This document shows, in pieces, positions 10,380-22,789 of a stretch of DNA of 64,000 nucleotides (its first letter is position 1; every line of letters begins with the position of its first letter). The stretch is from Brachypterus glaber. Taxonomy: Eukaryota; Arthropoda; Insecta; Coleoptera; Kateretidae. The notes under the pieces were generated by a model, which was not told the DNA's origin, made no database searches, and was given only the letters and a program-made list of their open reading frames with translations. Location: assembly GCA_958510825.1 (NCBI GenBank), contig OY294049.1:29769415-29833414 (forward strand), written 5' to 3'. The translations under genes and the position numbers were made by a program.

Positions 10380-10860
10380 AAAGAGTCTCGCGACAGCTGC
10401 TCTAATGTCTATACCTTTTTCCGCGAAGCTTGTGCTTGATGAATAACCACACATTCTCAATGGGGTTTGCGTCGGGCAGTCTCTATCGATGTTTTCCTTG
10501 GCCCACGCGAGTCGTTTTTCTCTTTTTTTCACTCAACAAAGTTTTCTTTATTGTACTACGCCACTTAAGTCGTGAGCCCTGAGATGAGTACCAAACCTTT
10601 CTGCATCAGTTTCTTCGCCTCTTGGCGCAGCGTTCATTGAGGATTCCGCATAAACATGTTTAAAATCATTTTTTCGTGCTTAGCCGACACTTTTCCTGTT
10701 GAGCGAATTGTTGACGAATGTCCTCAACTTGCCTACATACTTCGCAGCCGCTGTAGGCGTTATTTTCGGACCTTTCAAAGGCTTTTGCGAATAGAAGAAA
10801 ACAGCCTCGAACCGTGAAGAGTACGCAGCACTCATGTATTTGTGTCAGTCCACCAAAAAA
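10380..10860 (-). pseudogene. Decayed Tc1/mariner transposase remnant
   Basis: On the minus strand a segment near 10410-10480 reads DANPIENVWLFIKHKLRGK. This is the PxxNPIENxW block around the last acidic residue of the Tc1/mariner DDE triad. A separate frame near 10490-10530 reads KRLAWAKENI, the block before the second Asp. The sequence between them is deleted and frames change, so the copy is dead. It is unusually GC-rich for this intron, which drew attention to it. It lies in the ATP9 intron between exons E and F. Confidence 0.65.
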
Positions 10861-11119
10861 TAAGGTTCAGAAAGAGTCTCTAAGTACAAAGCATTGTCCG
10901 TCAGGAAGTATACTATATTCTCGAAAAATGTAAAAAGTAGGCTTCTCTCTTACCGACTACACGTTATAGGTCATACGCTCTTTCTCGATCGACTGTAGTA
11001 CGCTAGTAAGTTTAAAGATATATTTTAATTTTCGGACAGAATAAGATATTTACTCAGGACCATTAAAATAAAGAAGAAGAGTATAATAATGCTCTCCTAA
11101 TTTGTTTTTTTTTATTTAG

Positions 11120-11328
11120 GTCTTCACATATTAAAAAAGGTTGTGACACGGACGGACGCTCATTTAGAGTTGAATGCTTTCCGAAGGAAACAAGACTGTG
11201 CTCTAGTGATAAGTGGTGAAAGTTTAGAAGTTTGTCTTTCTTATTATCAGCCAGAATTTATGGAGTTAGCCACTGCTGCTCCAGCTGTTGTTTGTTGCAG
11301 GTGCTCGCCGACTCAAAAAGCCCAAGTG
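11120..11328 (+). CDS. ATP9: ATP9-type P4-ATPase, exon F
   Basis: Acceptor TTTAG|GT completes the Gly begun by exon E. Donor GTG|gtaagt, phase 0. It encodes a variable lead, then [26 protein letters not shown] and [17 protein letters not shown]. [20 protein letters not shown] and [12 protein letters not shown] are ATP9-group P-domain signatures; the Lys of PTQKA is part of the catalytic site. The transposon-rich 23.8-kb intron starts here, with a foldback element only about 15 bases past the donor. Confidence 0.95.
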
Positions 11329-11343
11329 GTAAGTCGCTGCCTA

Positions 11344-12690
11344 TACCAGGTCCTTGACAAACTATATCTCCGTTATTAAAAAATATAGACATTTTTGCAA
11401 AAAATAGCATTAAATGGGAGCCATTGAAGATTTTATTGGCATATCCAAAACTACCCCTTATTTACACACCCTCTTGGAACCACTCCAAGTTTTTTTTTCA
11501 ATAGCACCCCCCCCCCCTATTTTTACTAAAGAATATGAAAGCACATTTCATTCTAAATTCAACCATATCTTATTTGTTTAAGGGGATCCAAAGTACAACC
11601 CCATCAGATTACAAGCTATATTTTTCAACAAAAAAATGGTATAGTAAAATAGCGTTACAGGAGGGGGGGGGTCGGGGTCCAAAATGATCTAAATTTGCGT
11701 TACGTAATACTTGAACGTTTCCAAAGTGCAAAATATCAGACTTAAAATTATTGGTTCTCCATAAACTTTTAATAGACCACTTCCGTGAATAAGCCTGTAT
11801 TACATTTTTTGTAATACCTTTATTAAATTAAATGGGAGCCATTGAAGATTTTATTGGCATATCCAAAACCACCCCTTGCTTACCCACCCCTAGATACTAC
11901 TTCCAACTTCTGTTTTTCAAATATCACCCCCCCGCATTTCATTCTTAATTCAACCATGTATTATAAGAGGTATCTTATTCTTTAAAGGGGCTCCAAATTA
12001 CTATTATTTACTAATAATAATGTCCCACAAGGTTTTAGACGGGCTATATTTCCCTTATTTAAAAAGATATTTTTTTTTTTTAAAAAATTAAATTAAATGC
12101 GAGTAGAATTGACGGACATATGCAAAACTACCCCTTATTTACCCACCCTCTTGGAACCACTCCAAGTTTTGTTTTTTCAATAACACCCCCCCCCCCCCTA
12201 TTTTTACTAAAGAATATGAAAGCACATTTCATTCTAAATTCAACCATATCTTATTTGTTTAAGGGGATCCAAAGTACAACCCCATGAAATCACAAGCTTT
12301 ATTTTTCAACAAAAAAAAATCCAAAAACGTACGTTAGATTATACCTAAAAGAGAACTGATTAATGTTTCCAAAAACAACCATTAATAACCCACTCTCCTG
12401 GAACCACCTGCAACTTTGTTCTAAATACCACCCTATTAAATAAGAATTTTTATTTGGAGCCCCTTAAAATATAATATACCACTTATAATACATGGTTGAA
12501 TTTAGAATAAAATATACTTTCATATTCTTTGATAAAAATGATTTGAAAAACAGAAGTTCGGCATGGTTTCAAGGGTCTGTGGTTGTGGATATGTCTATCT
12601 TCTTTGGCTCCCATTTAACGCTATTGTTTGCAAACATTTATATCTTTTCAAATAACGGAGATAAACCTTGTCAAGAACCTGGTGGGACAC
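11344..12690. mobile_element. 1.35-kb foldback element with internal near-tandem blocks
   Basis: The left end ACCAGGTCCTTGAC...TCTCCGTTATT is answered at the right by AATAACGGAGATAAACC... GTCAAGAACCTGGT. The next block inward, TTAAATGGGAGCC, recurs inverted as GGCTCCCATTTAA near 12604. Inside, a block beginning AAATTAAATGGGAGCC with C-rich runs recurs at about 11410, 11830 and 12090. No coding frame. A scrap of the ACGTAATACTTGAACG MITE family lies at about 11697. Confidence 0.65.
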
Positions 12691-12696
12691 CCGGTA

Positions 12697-13060
12697 TATG
12701 TATAGTGCGTGTCAAAAGCCCCTTTACTTTTGAATGGCTCAAGATATCCACTTGAAATTTGCAACACGTGCCTAAAATAACCCAAATAGTTTTTGGTATA
12801 TATTTAATATTTTTTGTGGACATGATGAAGGCAAGGGGCAAGAAATTATCTTTTTGAATAAAAAGGGGTCATGTTTATGAAATTCTTCATTCCACCATAT
12901 ACAATTTTTTATTTTTTTTTTAACATTTTTTTGTCAATTAAAATTTTTGCATTATAATTTGTGGAATTTTTGAGACTAAAGTTGGCCATTTTGGTATAAA
13001 CTATACACCATTGCAGTGCTAAATGATTGGGCTAAACGATTTTATATACATTTTTTCATA
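12697..13060. repeat. Half of a foldback family member
   Basis: Begins AGTGCGTGTCAAAAG with CTTTTGAATGGCTCAAGATATC-like sequence and a GTGGACATGATG block. It is related to the ends and interior of the element at 22790-23513. No matching right end nearby. Confidence 0.5.
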
Positions 13061-13508
13061 GATAATTTTTGTTTGTTTGTGACAGAGCCTTAAACTTGAA
13101 TTTTTTTAATTTTGCCGTTTTCACAAAAAGATAAGCCCAATTTTAAAATTGGTATACCTTTTTTTTTTGAGGAACTGAATTCAAACAAATGTTGGGAAAT
13201 CATTGTCTTCTAACTATTCTGAATATTTTGGTTTATAAAAATCTCAATTTTTCTTCGAACCTAAAAATATACACTGAAAAAAATGCGTTTTTATTTTATA
13301 AAATTAATTTATACAAAGAGGTTACGTTGTTACCGCCAAGCTCTAATTAGAAGTTTTATATTCATTAAGGTGTCTAGAATGATGTTCCAAAAAAATCACA
13401 GCCGCCATCGTCCGCCGAAGGGCATTTTTTCTTAAGGAAGTGTGGTTATATTTTAAACAAATATTAAAATTTTAAAATATTACTATTCTTGTTCTATTAA
13501 ATTATATG
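13061..13508. other. AT-rich, nothing recognised
   Basis: No frame or clear terminal repeat. A GC-rich scrap near 13395 (CCGCCATCGTCCGCCG) resembles sequence inside the MITE at 18112-18665. Confidence 0.4.
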
Positions 13509-13798
13509 TAGGTATATTTTCTTGCTTTTTAGAACACGTAATAAAAAATTCTTTTATTCCAACGTTTCGGCGTTTATTGTACAGACATTTTCAAGGATGA
13601 ATTAAAAAATAAATGTATAAATAAAATAAAGTAAAAATATTTGGACTTTTAAAAGTCAACTTGACAAATATATAAAATTAATTAAGGTGTACAGGTATAA
13701 GTGTTAATGAGTTAGTGAAAAGATTTATCTTAATATGTTTAGATATAAAGTGATTAAGTTTTGAGTATCCTTTCTAAAGTTTATAGTATTATTTGAAT

Positions 13799-15565
13799 TT
13801 AATTTAATGTGTCTAAAAATTTTCGTTTAAATTTATTTTTCTCCCTATCTAAAATTTTAACATTATCGAAGTCGAAAAAATGACCTTCATTGAAATGGTG
13901 AGTGCTGAGGGCTGTTTTATCCTTATAACAGATATTTTTACAACTGGATTTATGCTGTGATACCCTAGATTTGAGAATATTTTTTGTTTCACCTAAATAA
14001 AACTTTGTACAATTTTTGCAGTCTATTTTATAAATAAGTCCTGATTTTAAATTATCTGGGGTTTTGTCTTTTAATTTATTATAAAGTTGATTTATTGTAA
14101 AATCATTGTGGTTTGATATTACAATGTTTTCCTTTTTTAAAATGTTTGTAATTTTTAAACTTAAATTGGGTATTAAAGGTAATTTAAAATATTTTATATC
14201 GTTTGGATTTAATCGAGGATTATTATTTTGATTATTTTGTGTATTCTGACTTTGAAAAAGAATTGTATTAAGTAAGTTTAAAGGGTAACCATTTTCCAAA
14301 AGTATGTTTTTAATTTTATTTAAATTTTTATTGTGAAATTGCTGATCACTTAATTTTAGAATTCTATTTTTCAAAATTTTAACTGTATTAAATTTATATT
14401 TTTTATTTTGGAAGGAATCAAAATGTAAATATCGATTTGAACTGTAAGGTTTTTAGTACCAATCTGTTAATATAGAACCATTTTCCTGTCTTATTAACGT
14501 AATGTCTAAATAGTTTAGTTTTTTATTGTTTTCTTTTTCGAGAGTGAATTGAATTTTTTGGTTAAATGAATTAAATAAATTTAACACATTTTGCTCTTCT
14601 CCGTTAGGAATTATTGTAAAAATATCATCCACAAAGATTTTAAGACAAACAAAATTAAATTGCAAACCTCTAATTACTTCTTCTAAAATAAAATTCATAA
14701 CTATTGCAGCAAAAATTGGGGAGGCTGGGTTGTCCATTGCTGCTCCACATATTTGTTTAAAAAAACTCGCCATTGAAAGAAAAATAACCGCTGGCAAAAC
14801 AAAGCTCAACTAATCCTAAAAATTTATTTTTTGGTATATTTGTAAAGTCTTCTAAAATAACCCATTTATCATTAATAACTTTTAAAACTAAGTCTTTAGG
14901 GATATTACTAAACATAGAACAAACATCTAGGGATATCATAACATAATTATTTGGAATATCTATTACTAAATATCAAACCCCTGTTCAGAGTCCTGAACAG
15001 AATGGTTCTAATAAAATTAGCGAATTCAAATGAATCCTTTAAGTGATATTGAAATGTAGGTAGTAAATTGTTTAAAATGTCTGTCAAGTTTTTTGTAAGT
15101 ATCCTTATCAATATATGACCTTTTTTGAAGGGAACTAATTAGATCAATGTTTTTTGTCTGTAAAGAAGAAGTTGGGTCTTTTTGTAATTTAGTATAAGTA
15201 GTTGGATCATTGATTAATTCTTTCATTTGTGTTCTATATTCTGCTTTTTCCATAACAACGGTAACATTACCTTTATCCGAATTTGTTACAAAAATATCTT
15301 GGTGATTTTTTAAAAATTCCTTACATTCTTTAAATTTCTCCATAGCTGGTGATTTTTCTTTTTTCTGTTTAATTTGATGATTTTTAATAGCTCGAGATAG
15401 GTTTAGTCTTAAATTGTTTTTTTCGTCTTCGGTCCTTTCTTGGCTTTGTATAATATTTTCAGAGTCCGTTAGTATTTTTTTATATAAATTATTGTTTATT
15501 TCAGGTTTTATAGCAAAGGATGGTCCCAGTGATAAAAAATTGTTAATTTCTTCTGGTAGTTGATG
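13799..15565 (-). pseudogene. Penelope-like RT and GIY-YIG endonuclease, minus copy, broken
   Basis: Pieces in element order: 15343-15026 (N-terminal DKG segment, SDKGNVTVVM), 14939-14757 and 14809-14453 (RT with CGAAMDNPASP and KIFVDDIF), 14374-13799 (C terminus with GLIYKIDCKNC...FYLGET, the GIY-YIG motif). Breaks by comparison with the plus copy: a deletion of about 115 bp near 15090, a 40-odd bp insert at 14956-15000 holding a palindrome (CTGTTCAG/CTGAACAG), an extra T near 14760, and a CAA-to-TAA stop at about 14455. The Gly to Asp change in GAAMG also hits an RT-conserved residue. Clearly dead. Confidence 0.85.
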
Positions 15566-17600
15566 ATATACCAGAAAACCTAATTAGGGATTTAAAAAAT
15601 GGCCTGCAGAATATATACGAAAGAGAATTTCATAAAATTAAATTAACACAAATTCACAAAATAAATAATTTAAAATCTATAAACTTTAACAAAATTCCTT
15701 TGGGACAAAAATCTTGGTTAAAGAATTTAACGAATCATCAACTACCAGAAGATATTAACAATTTTTTATCACTGGGACGATCCTTCGCTATAAAACCTGA
15801 AATAAACAATAATTTATATAGAAAAATACTAACGGACTCTGAAAATATTATACAAAGCCAAGAAAGGACCGAAGACGAAAAAAACAATTTAAGACTAAAC
15901 CTATCTCGAGCTATTAAAAATCATCAAATTAAACAGAAAAAAGAAAAATCACCAGCTATGAAGATATTTTTGTAACAAATTCGGATAAAGGTAATGTTAC
16001 CGTTGTTATGGAAAAAGCAGAATATAGAACAAAAATGAAAGAATTAATCAATGATCCAACTACTTATACTAAATTACAAAAAGACCCAACTTCTTCTTTA
16101 CAGACAAAAAACATTGATCTAATTAGTTCCCTTCAAAAAAGGTCATATATTGATAAGGATACTTACAAAAAACTTGCAATTTATAGATCTGTTTCACCTA
16201 AAATTTATGGCCTGCCCAAAATCCATAAAAGCGGCCCTTTAAAGTTAAGACCTGTAGTTTCTTGTATTGATTCACCCACTTATTATACTTCCAAATTTAT
16301 AACAGACATTTTAAACAATTTACTACCTACATTTCAATATCACTTAAAGGATTCATTTGAATTCACTAATTTTATTAGAACCATTCATATTCCAAATAAT
16401 TATGTTATGATATCCCTAGATGTTTGTTCTATGTTTAGTAATATCCCTAAAGACTTAGTTTTAAAAGTTATTAATGATAAATGGGTTATTTTAGAAGACT
16501 TTACAAATATACCAAAAAATAAATTTTTAGGATTAGTTGAGCTTTGTTTTGCCAGCGGTTATTTTTCTTTAAATGGCGAGTTTTTTAAACAAATATGTGG
16601 AGCAGCAATGGGCAACCCAGCCTCCCCAATTTTTGCTGCAATAGTTATGAATTTTATTTTAGAAGAAGTAATTAGAGGTTTGCAATTTAATTTTGTTTGT
16701 CTTAAAATCTTTGTGGATGATATTTTTACAATAATTCCTAACGGGGAAGAGCAAATTAACCAAAAAATTCAATTCACTCTCGAAAAAGAAAACAATAAAA
16801 AACTAAACTATTTAGACATTACGTTAATAAGACAGGAAAATGGTTCTATATTAACAGATTGGTACCAAAAACCTTACAGTTCAAATCGATATTTACATTT
16901 TGATTCCTTCCAAAATAAAAAATATAAATTTAATACAGTTAAAATTTTGAAAAATAGAATTCTAAAATTAAGTGATCAGCAATTTCACAATAAAAATTTA
17001 AATAAAATTAAAAACATACTTTTTGAAAATGGTTACCCTTTAAACTTACTTAATACAATTCTTTTTTAAAATCAAAATACACAAAATAATCAAAATAATA
17101 ATCCTCGATTAAATCCAAACGATATAAAATGTTTTAAATTACCTTTAATACCCAATTTAAGTTTAAAAATTACAAACATTTTAAAAAAGGAAAACATTGT
17201 AATATCAAACCACAATGATTTTACAATAAATCAACTTTATAATAAATTAAAAGACAAAACCCCAGATAATTTAAAATCAGGACTTATTTATAAAATAGAC
17301 TGCAAAAATTGTACAAAGTTTTATTTAGGTGAAACAAAAAATATTCTCAAATCTAGGGTATCACAGCATAAATCCAGTTGTAAAAATATCTGTTATAAGG
17401 ATAAAACAGCCCTCAGCACTCACCATTTCAATGAAGGTCATTTTTTCGACTTCGATAATGTTAAAATTTTAGATAGGGAGAAAAATAAATTTAAACGAAA
17501 ATTTTTAGAAATGGTTCACATTAAATTAAATTCAAATAATACTATAAACTTTAGAAAGGATACTCAAAGCTTAAGCACTTTATATCTAAACATATTAAGA
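15566..17600 (+). pseudogene. Penelope-like RT and GIY-YIG endonuclease, plus copy, broken
   Basis: The N-terminal part reads from 15566 through NFLSLGRSFAI to a stop near 15973. A deletion of about 45 bp after CACCAGCTATG, relative to the minus copy, shifts the frame. The main RT frame is 16008-17069, with PKIYGLPKIHKSGPLKLRPV, CGAAMGNPASPIF and KIFVDDIF (the YVDD-like active site). A 27-bp in-frame deletion sits after NGEEQ near 16752, and a CAA-to-TAA stop at 17067 cuts off the GIY-YIG segment. That segment remains readable at 17270-17520 (GLIYKIDCKNC). The RT core is better preserved than in the minus copy. Confidence 0.85.
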
Positions 17601-17911
17601 TAAATCTTTTCACTAACTCATTAACACTTATACCTGTACACCTTAATTAATTTTATATATTTGTTGACTTTTAAAAGTCCAAATATTTTTACTTTATTTT
17701 ATTTATACATTTATTTTTAAATTCATCCTTGAAAATGGCTGTACAATAAACGCCGAAACGTTGGAATAAAAGTATTTTTTATTACGTGTTCTAAAAAGCA
17801 AAAAAATATACCTGCATTAAAATTTTATGCTATTTTTAATGTTTTTATTCAAATAACTAAATGATTTTTAATATTAAGTTATTATAAACATTTTTCACTA
17901 ACTTTAAAATA

Positions 17912-18059
17912 TAATTGGGCCCTGTTATGCAAAAAGCAACTAACCAAAAAATAAAAAGTAACATGCTGTCGTATACTGATCTAGATATGTCCATACTACA
18001 TTTCTAAAATATGTGAAATATTGTGGGTTGGTTTCATTTTGCATGACAGGGCCCAATTA
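17912..18059. mobile_element. 148-bp MITE with TAATTGGGCCCTGT ends
   Basis: TAATTGGGCCCTGTTATGCA at the left faces the inverted TGCATGACAGGGCCCAATTA at the right: 19 of 20 bases pair. Confidence 0.8.
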
Positions 18060-18111
18060 AGGGATTAATTTTATGTTTTTTCCCAAATAAATCGAAGTTA
18101 TTGGCTGAATT

Positions 18112-18665
18112 AAGGGATCATTCTGGTTTAGATGCTCCAAAAAAGGGCTATTTTTGTCAATTTTTTAAGAAGGTATTATTATAGATATTGATATTGAGCT
18201 TAATAAATACACTCTCGAAATACATAAAACAATCTTTTTTTTTTACTTCAATCACTTTTTTTACATAAAAATAACAGGCAAACGTAACTCCTCGAAAAGT
18301 AGATATGTCGCTGGCGGCATTGATATCTTGATAACGGCTCATCTAAAACGAAAACATCAAAAATATTTAGATTCAGTATGACTGTGGCTCTCGCGTATTT
18401 TATGGATATTAATATTTATTAATAAATAATAAAATGGCGGAGATTTCAAGAAAAAGAAATGAGGTTTTTCTTACTGTTTTTGGCAAAAAAAAATAGTAAA
18501 AATTAAAATTTTAATACGGTTATAAAATGCGTTGAAGCTATTTATGTGTAGAATATGTGGTTAAAATTTCATAAGGATCGGTTCAGTGGTTCCGGAGAAA
18601 TCACCGCCGCCGACCGAAAAAAACAAAATCAATTTTCTGAAAATTATAAACCAGAATGATCCCTT
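18112..18665. mobile_element. 554-bp MITE with AAGGGATCATTCTGGTTTA ends
   Basis: Perfect 19-base inverted ends (18112-18130 and 18647-18665). The interior is non-coding with a GC-rich CACCGCCGCCGACCG patch. Confidence 0.8.
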
Positions 18666-18988
18666 GAACTTTTTATACAGGGTTATTCACGGAAGTGGTC
18701 TATTAAAAGTTTTTTAAGAACGAATAATTTTAAGAATCTGATATTTTGTACTTTGGGGTTTTTGAATATGGCCAATCGATTAAAAATATTTTTATGCTTG
18801 TGCCACTTCCGGTTGTACCGGAAGTGGCACTTAATTTCGATTTTTAAATGGACCAACCTATATATTTTTTAAAATTCTCAATTAATTTTCTTTATTTTGA
18901 TTTTTAACACTTTACGTCTATCTCTGGTAGCTTTTGAGTTATTCAAGTTTTTAGCGAAAAATTAGTAAATTCAAGCATCCCCAAAAAA

Positions 18989-20072
18989 AATAATTGCTCC
19001 TTGATTTTTTAAAATAGAGAAAAGTTGTTTTGTAGTTTACTCAATAATACATACCCGAATTATCCTAAGCTAAAACAGAACCCAAAAATTTATACAGGGT
19101 GTCTCAGAAAGCAGGTCAAATCTAACAAATTTAAAATAGCCATAACAATTTTTTTTAAATTGCACTCTATAGTTTTTTTTATTTAGTTAAATAGAGAATT
19201 AAATTTCCTTTAAAATCAATATAGGTTACCCTATACCTAACATTAACCGTTTTCGAGTTATTTGCAAATTATTGTAAAAAAGCGTATTTTTGTAAATTTT
19301 TAAAGTTGTATTTACTCAAGTAAGCCGGTAAATGAAATTTCGTATTTATTTCGTTAACTTAAATATCGTGATAAATTAGAGTAAAATAATGGCAGATGCT
19401 TATTCTTACCCTGTTATTTTGGATTTATTTGCTATTTTTAGTGAAAATAATTAAATAATTAGTAGAACCTGCAGAAAATGAAATACAAAATATCCTGATT
19501 CACACAAATTTCTTCCAATTTACTCATCCACATGACTAAATTCCTGCAGATAGTCACGATTGGGAATTTCGTATTCAAGCATCCAAAGAATCTTAGAAAA
19601 GCACAAGATGCACGATTACAAAAAGAAAAAAGTACCTGATGATTTTCAAAATGTTTTAGTTAATGTCAAAAGGGACTTTACTTTTAAGGTTAATATTAAT
19701 GGTCCTTAAGGAAAATACCTAAATACAAATCGATTCATTTTACTGGCCTACTTGATTAACAAGTATAACAAATTTTAATAGAAATACGGCTTTTTCACAA
19801 TAATTTGCAAATGACTCTAAAACGTTTTAGAGTTATTTGCAAATTATATAGCGATCTCATTTTCTTTTTAAAGCAAATTTAAAAAACTTTAGGGTGCCAT
19901 TAAAAAAAAATTAGTTATGGCTATTTTAAATTTGTTAGATTTGACCTGCTTTCTGAGACACCCTGTATAAATTTTTGGGTTCTGTTTCGGCTTAGGATAA
20001 TTCGGGTAAGTATTATTGAGTAAACTACAAAACAACTTTTCTCCAATTTAAAAAATAAAGGAGAAATTATTA
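18989..20072. mobile_element. 1.08-kb element with about 150-bp inverted ends
   Basis: The left arm (TTGCTCCTTGATTTTTTAAA..., through TATACAGGGTGTCTCAG to about 19145) is repeated in inverse orientation from about 19915 to 20072. The ACAGGGTGTCTCAGAAAGC phrase is thus internal to the arms, not terminal. Non-coding. Long-arm foldback type. Confidence 0.8.
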
Positions 20073-20174
20073 TATTATATTATATAAAAGTCCAAAATGA
20101 TCAAAATTTGCGTTACGTAATACTTGAACGTTCCCAAAGTGCAAAATATCAGACTTTTAAAATTATTGGTTCTC

Positions 20175-20374
20175 NNNNNNNNNNNNNNNNNNNNNNNNNN
20201 NNNNNNNNNNNNNNNNNNNNNNNNNNNNNNNNNNNNNNNNNNNNNNNNNNNNNNNNNNNNNNNNNNNNNNNNNNNNNNNNNNNNNNNNNNNNNNNNNNNN
20301 NNNNNNNNNNNNNNNNNNNNNNNNNNNNNNNNNNNNNNNNNNNNNNNNNNNNNNNNNNNNNNNNNNNNNNNNNN
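20175..20374. other. Assembly gap (200 N)
   Basis: Exactly 200 unknown bases, so the true size is not known. It falls between a fragment of the ACGTAATACTTGAACG MITE family and the left arm of the next element. Confidence 1.
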
Positions 20375-22770
20375 CACGGTAGACAAATCAGTCAAACTGT
20401 GGCGTTATTAACAAAGATATCAACATGAAACTTTTACCAGTCAATATGGACCTAATTATCTTCAATTGACCCAAAACAAAAGTTTTCTACTCTTTTTTGG
20501 TTTTGAGCTAGAGCTCCACACATGCACTTTAAAAAGCATAACAATACTTTCAAATGCCAAAATTAAAAAAATTAACAATTTTTTCTTTATCATATGATAG
20601 TTTTTTTTCACTAAAAACAATAATTTTCGATTTAAATTCTTAGTTTTATAAAACCTTAAAAAGGGCAATTGCATAATGGAATGACCCCGCTATGGCAAAA
20701 GAGTAGGATGCCTTGAAATTAAATTTTTTAAATAAGTCGTATATGATGACAATAAATGTCAAATTTGATTTTACATTATAATCAAAAAATTAACAAAGCA
20801 AGATTTTTATAAAACCAAGTTTTGAATGCCAAAATGATAACTTTAGAAGTAAAGAAAGAAATTATTTTAACTTATGGAGAATGTGCTCGAAATTTAAGAG
20901 AAACAACGAGAAGAATAGTAGAAAGTTCCCCGATGATAGTAAATTATTTAAATTTATTAACTTGCTGCTTGATTTGAATCCATTTGAATCGTGGAAGACT
21001 CGCAAAGAATTAGAATTATTTGCTAATAATAGATTTTGTGAAATGGCATTTATATTCCCATGATTCTCTGAAGTTAGATGCGTAATTTTGACCTTTTTTC
21101 ATCAGAACTGGAGTGATTTGGGAAAACCTAAGGACTAACATGGATTTATTTGAAATATTGTACAAAACAATTCTAATAACACTGAAAATATTCTAGAAAG
21201 GCGTAATATTTTGTAGATGTATGGAATTTGACACAATGATGAGTTAATTAATTCAAATATCATAAATACGTCTTGCGTTTCGCATATTAATAAATAATAT
21301 TAATAATAACAATCAATTTGATATTTTAACTTATGAGAATTATTCTTAGTATCATTTAACTTTTAATTCCAACCAAAATGTACGTAATTAATTACATAAC
21401 AATAAATTAATTGACTAAATTGCCCATAATATGACAGTTTTTTTCCTTTTTTCTTCTGTATTTGGTGTAATTTTTGGTCTGGTTTGGTTCAAAAAAACAA
21501 AACAAACGCCTAAGAACAAAAGCGCTAAGTAGGACTAGATGAAGTGACCCTAATATGCAGGGCCGGACAGAGCCAGCCCGGGCCCCGGTGCATCTTTTTA
21601 CTCGGGCCTCCATTTTTTCAAAACATAATTGTCCCATCATTAAAGTCCAAATTTTTTTCAATTTTGATAGCTCTGGCGCCGCAGGCAATTTTTTTACAAA
21701 TTTTAAGCTTTTGCAAGCTTGAACTAAAAAAAATACGTAGGTAATTAGCCCTAGCGCCGCGGGCGAATTTTTTTACAAATTTTAAAACACTAGTAACAGT
21801 GCAATATTATTTTTTACAAAAATCCAAAAAGGCTTAAGCGCTGCCGCGGCGAAATTTTTTCTATTGCCCATTTGGAACGGGATCTACTTATTTGCTCATT
21901 TTGACGCCTTATCGATCTGGGGGAGTATAAATAAATAAACTGTTTATTAAAAACTTCTGTCGCCGGGCCCCCTTCGAGCCCGGACCCCGGGTAATCTGTA
22001 CCCCCTGCACCCCCCTGAATCCGGCCCTGCTAATATGAACCAGCTGCAACTTCATGCAACTGCGAGGGAAGGGGGTTCTTTACAAGCTAATTAATTATGT
22101 TTTTTAAAATCTCATAATTATAAAACATGTTTTATCATAAGTTGTCCAATAGGTTTTATAATAACTTGCTTTACCAATACTTTCATTATGATATAGACTT
22201 GACTTTGTAAAAAAAACTGCTAAGATTAATCTAAGATTAATCCAATCATACCAATTAAAAAATTTGATTGAGCGCAAAAAATCAAAATTTATTAGTAATT
22301 AAGTAATACACTCTGTAGTATAAAATACCCTAGTCCACAAGGTCCTTACTAAGTCTAAGTAAAAATCTAATTAATAACATTAGATTTGACATTTTTTATC
22401 GTGAACGTCAGATTTGCAAACATTTATTTTCATAGCATCCTCTCTTTTACATTAGCGGGGTCATTCCATAATGCACTTACCATTTTTTACCGTTTTCTAA
22501 AATTAAAAATTTAAATAGAAAACTATTGTTTTTAGTAAAAAAAACTATCATATGATAAAGAAATGATATTATTTTTTTAAATTTTGGCGTTAAAAAATGT
22601 TATTATGCTAAAAAAAAAATTCTGTTTGTTGCTCTAGCCTAAAAACAGAAAAAAGTACAACACTTTTTTCTGGCGTAAATTGAAGGTAACTAGGTCTATA
22701 TTGACTGGTAAAAAATATATTTTAATAGCTTTGATAATAACGCCACAATTTGACTGATTTGTCTACCGTG
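20375..22770. mobile_element. About 2.4-kb element with about 315-bp inverted arms
   Basis: The left arm 20375-20691 (CACGGTAGACAAATCAGTCA ... ATGGAATGACCCCGCT) pairs with the right arm 22454-22770 (AGCGGGGTCATTCCAT ... GATTTGTCTACCGTG). The left end may extend into the gap. The interior has no transposase frame and hosts the hAT-type MITE. A partial third arm lies at about 25925-26005. Confidence 0.75.
21558..22029. mobile_element. 472-bp hAT-type MITE with 8-bp target duplication
   Basis: Ends CAGGGCCGGA and TCCGGCCCTG are perfect inverted repeats. CTAATATG flanks both sides exactly (21550-21557 and 22030-22037). CAGGG ends plus an 8-bp duplication are the hAT hallmark. The interior is GC-richer than its surroundings and non-coding, so it needs a transposase in trans. 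It is inserted in the interior of the 20375-22770 element and is therefore younger. Confidence 0.93.
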
Positions 22771-22789
22771 GGACACCGTGTATATATAT

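Larger units (their letters stand above)
13509..17812. mobile_element. Head-to-head inverted pair of Penelope-like elements
   Basis: Two copies of the same element point away from each other from a junction at 15565/15566. The minus copy runs 13509-15565 and the plus copy 15566-17812. The plus copy carries about 170 extra bases at its 5' side. Both end in the same 3' sequence (AACGCCGAAACGTTGG, then AATAAAA and ACGTGTTCT), near 17745-17800 and inverted near 13527-13580. Coding order is DKG motif, reverse transcriptase, GIY-YIG endonuclease, which defines Penelope-like elements. They are known to insert as truncated and inverted multimers. Confidence 0.85.

Noticed and set aside
20075..20428. 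Open frames spanning the N run
   Set aside because: They are produced by unknown bases being read as open codons.
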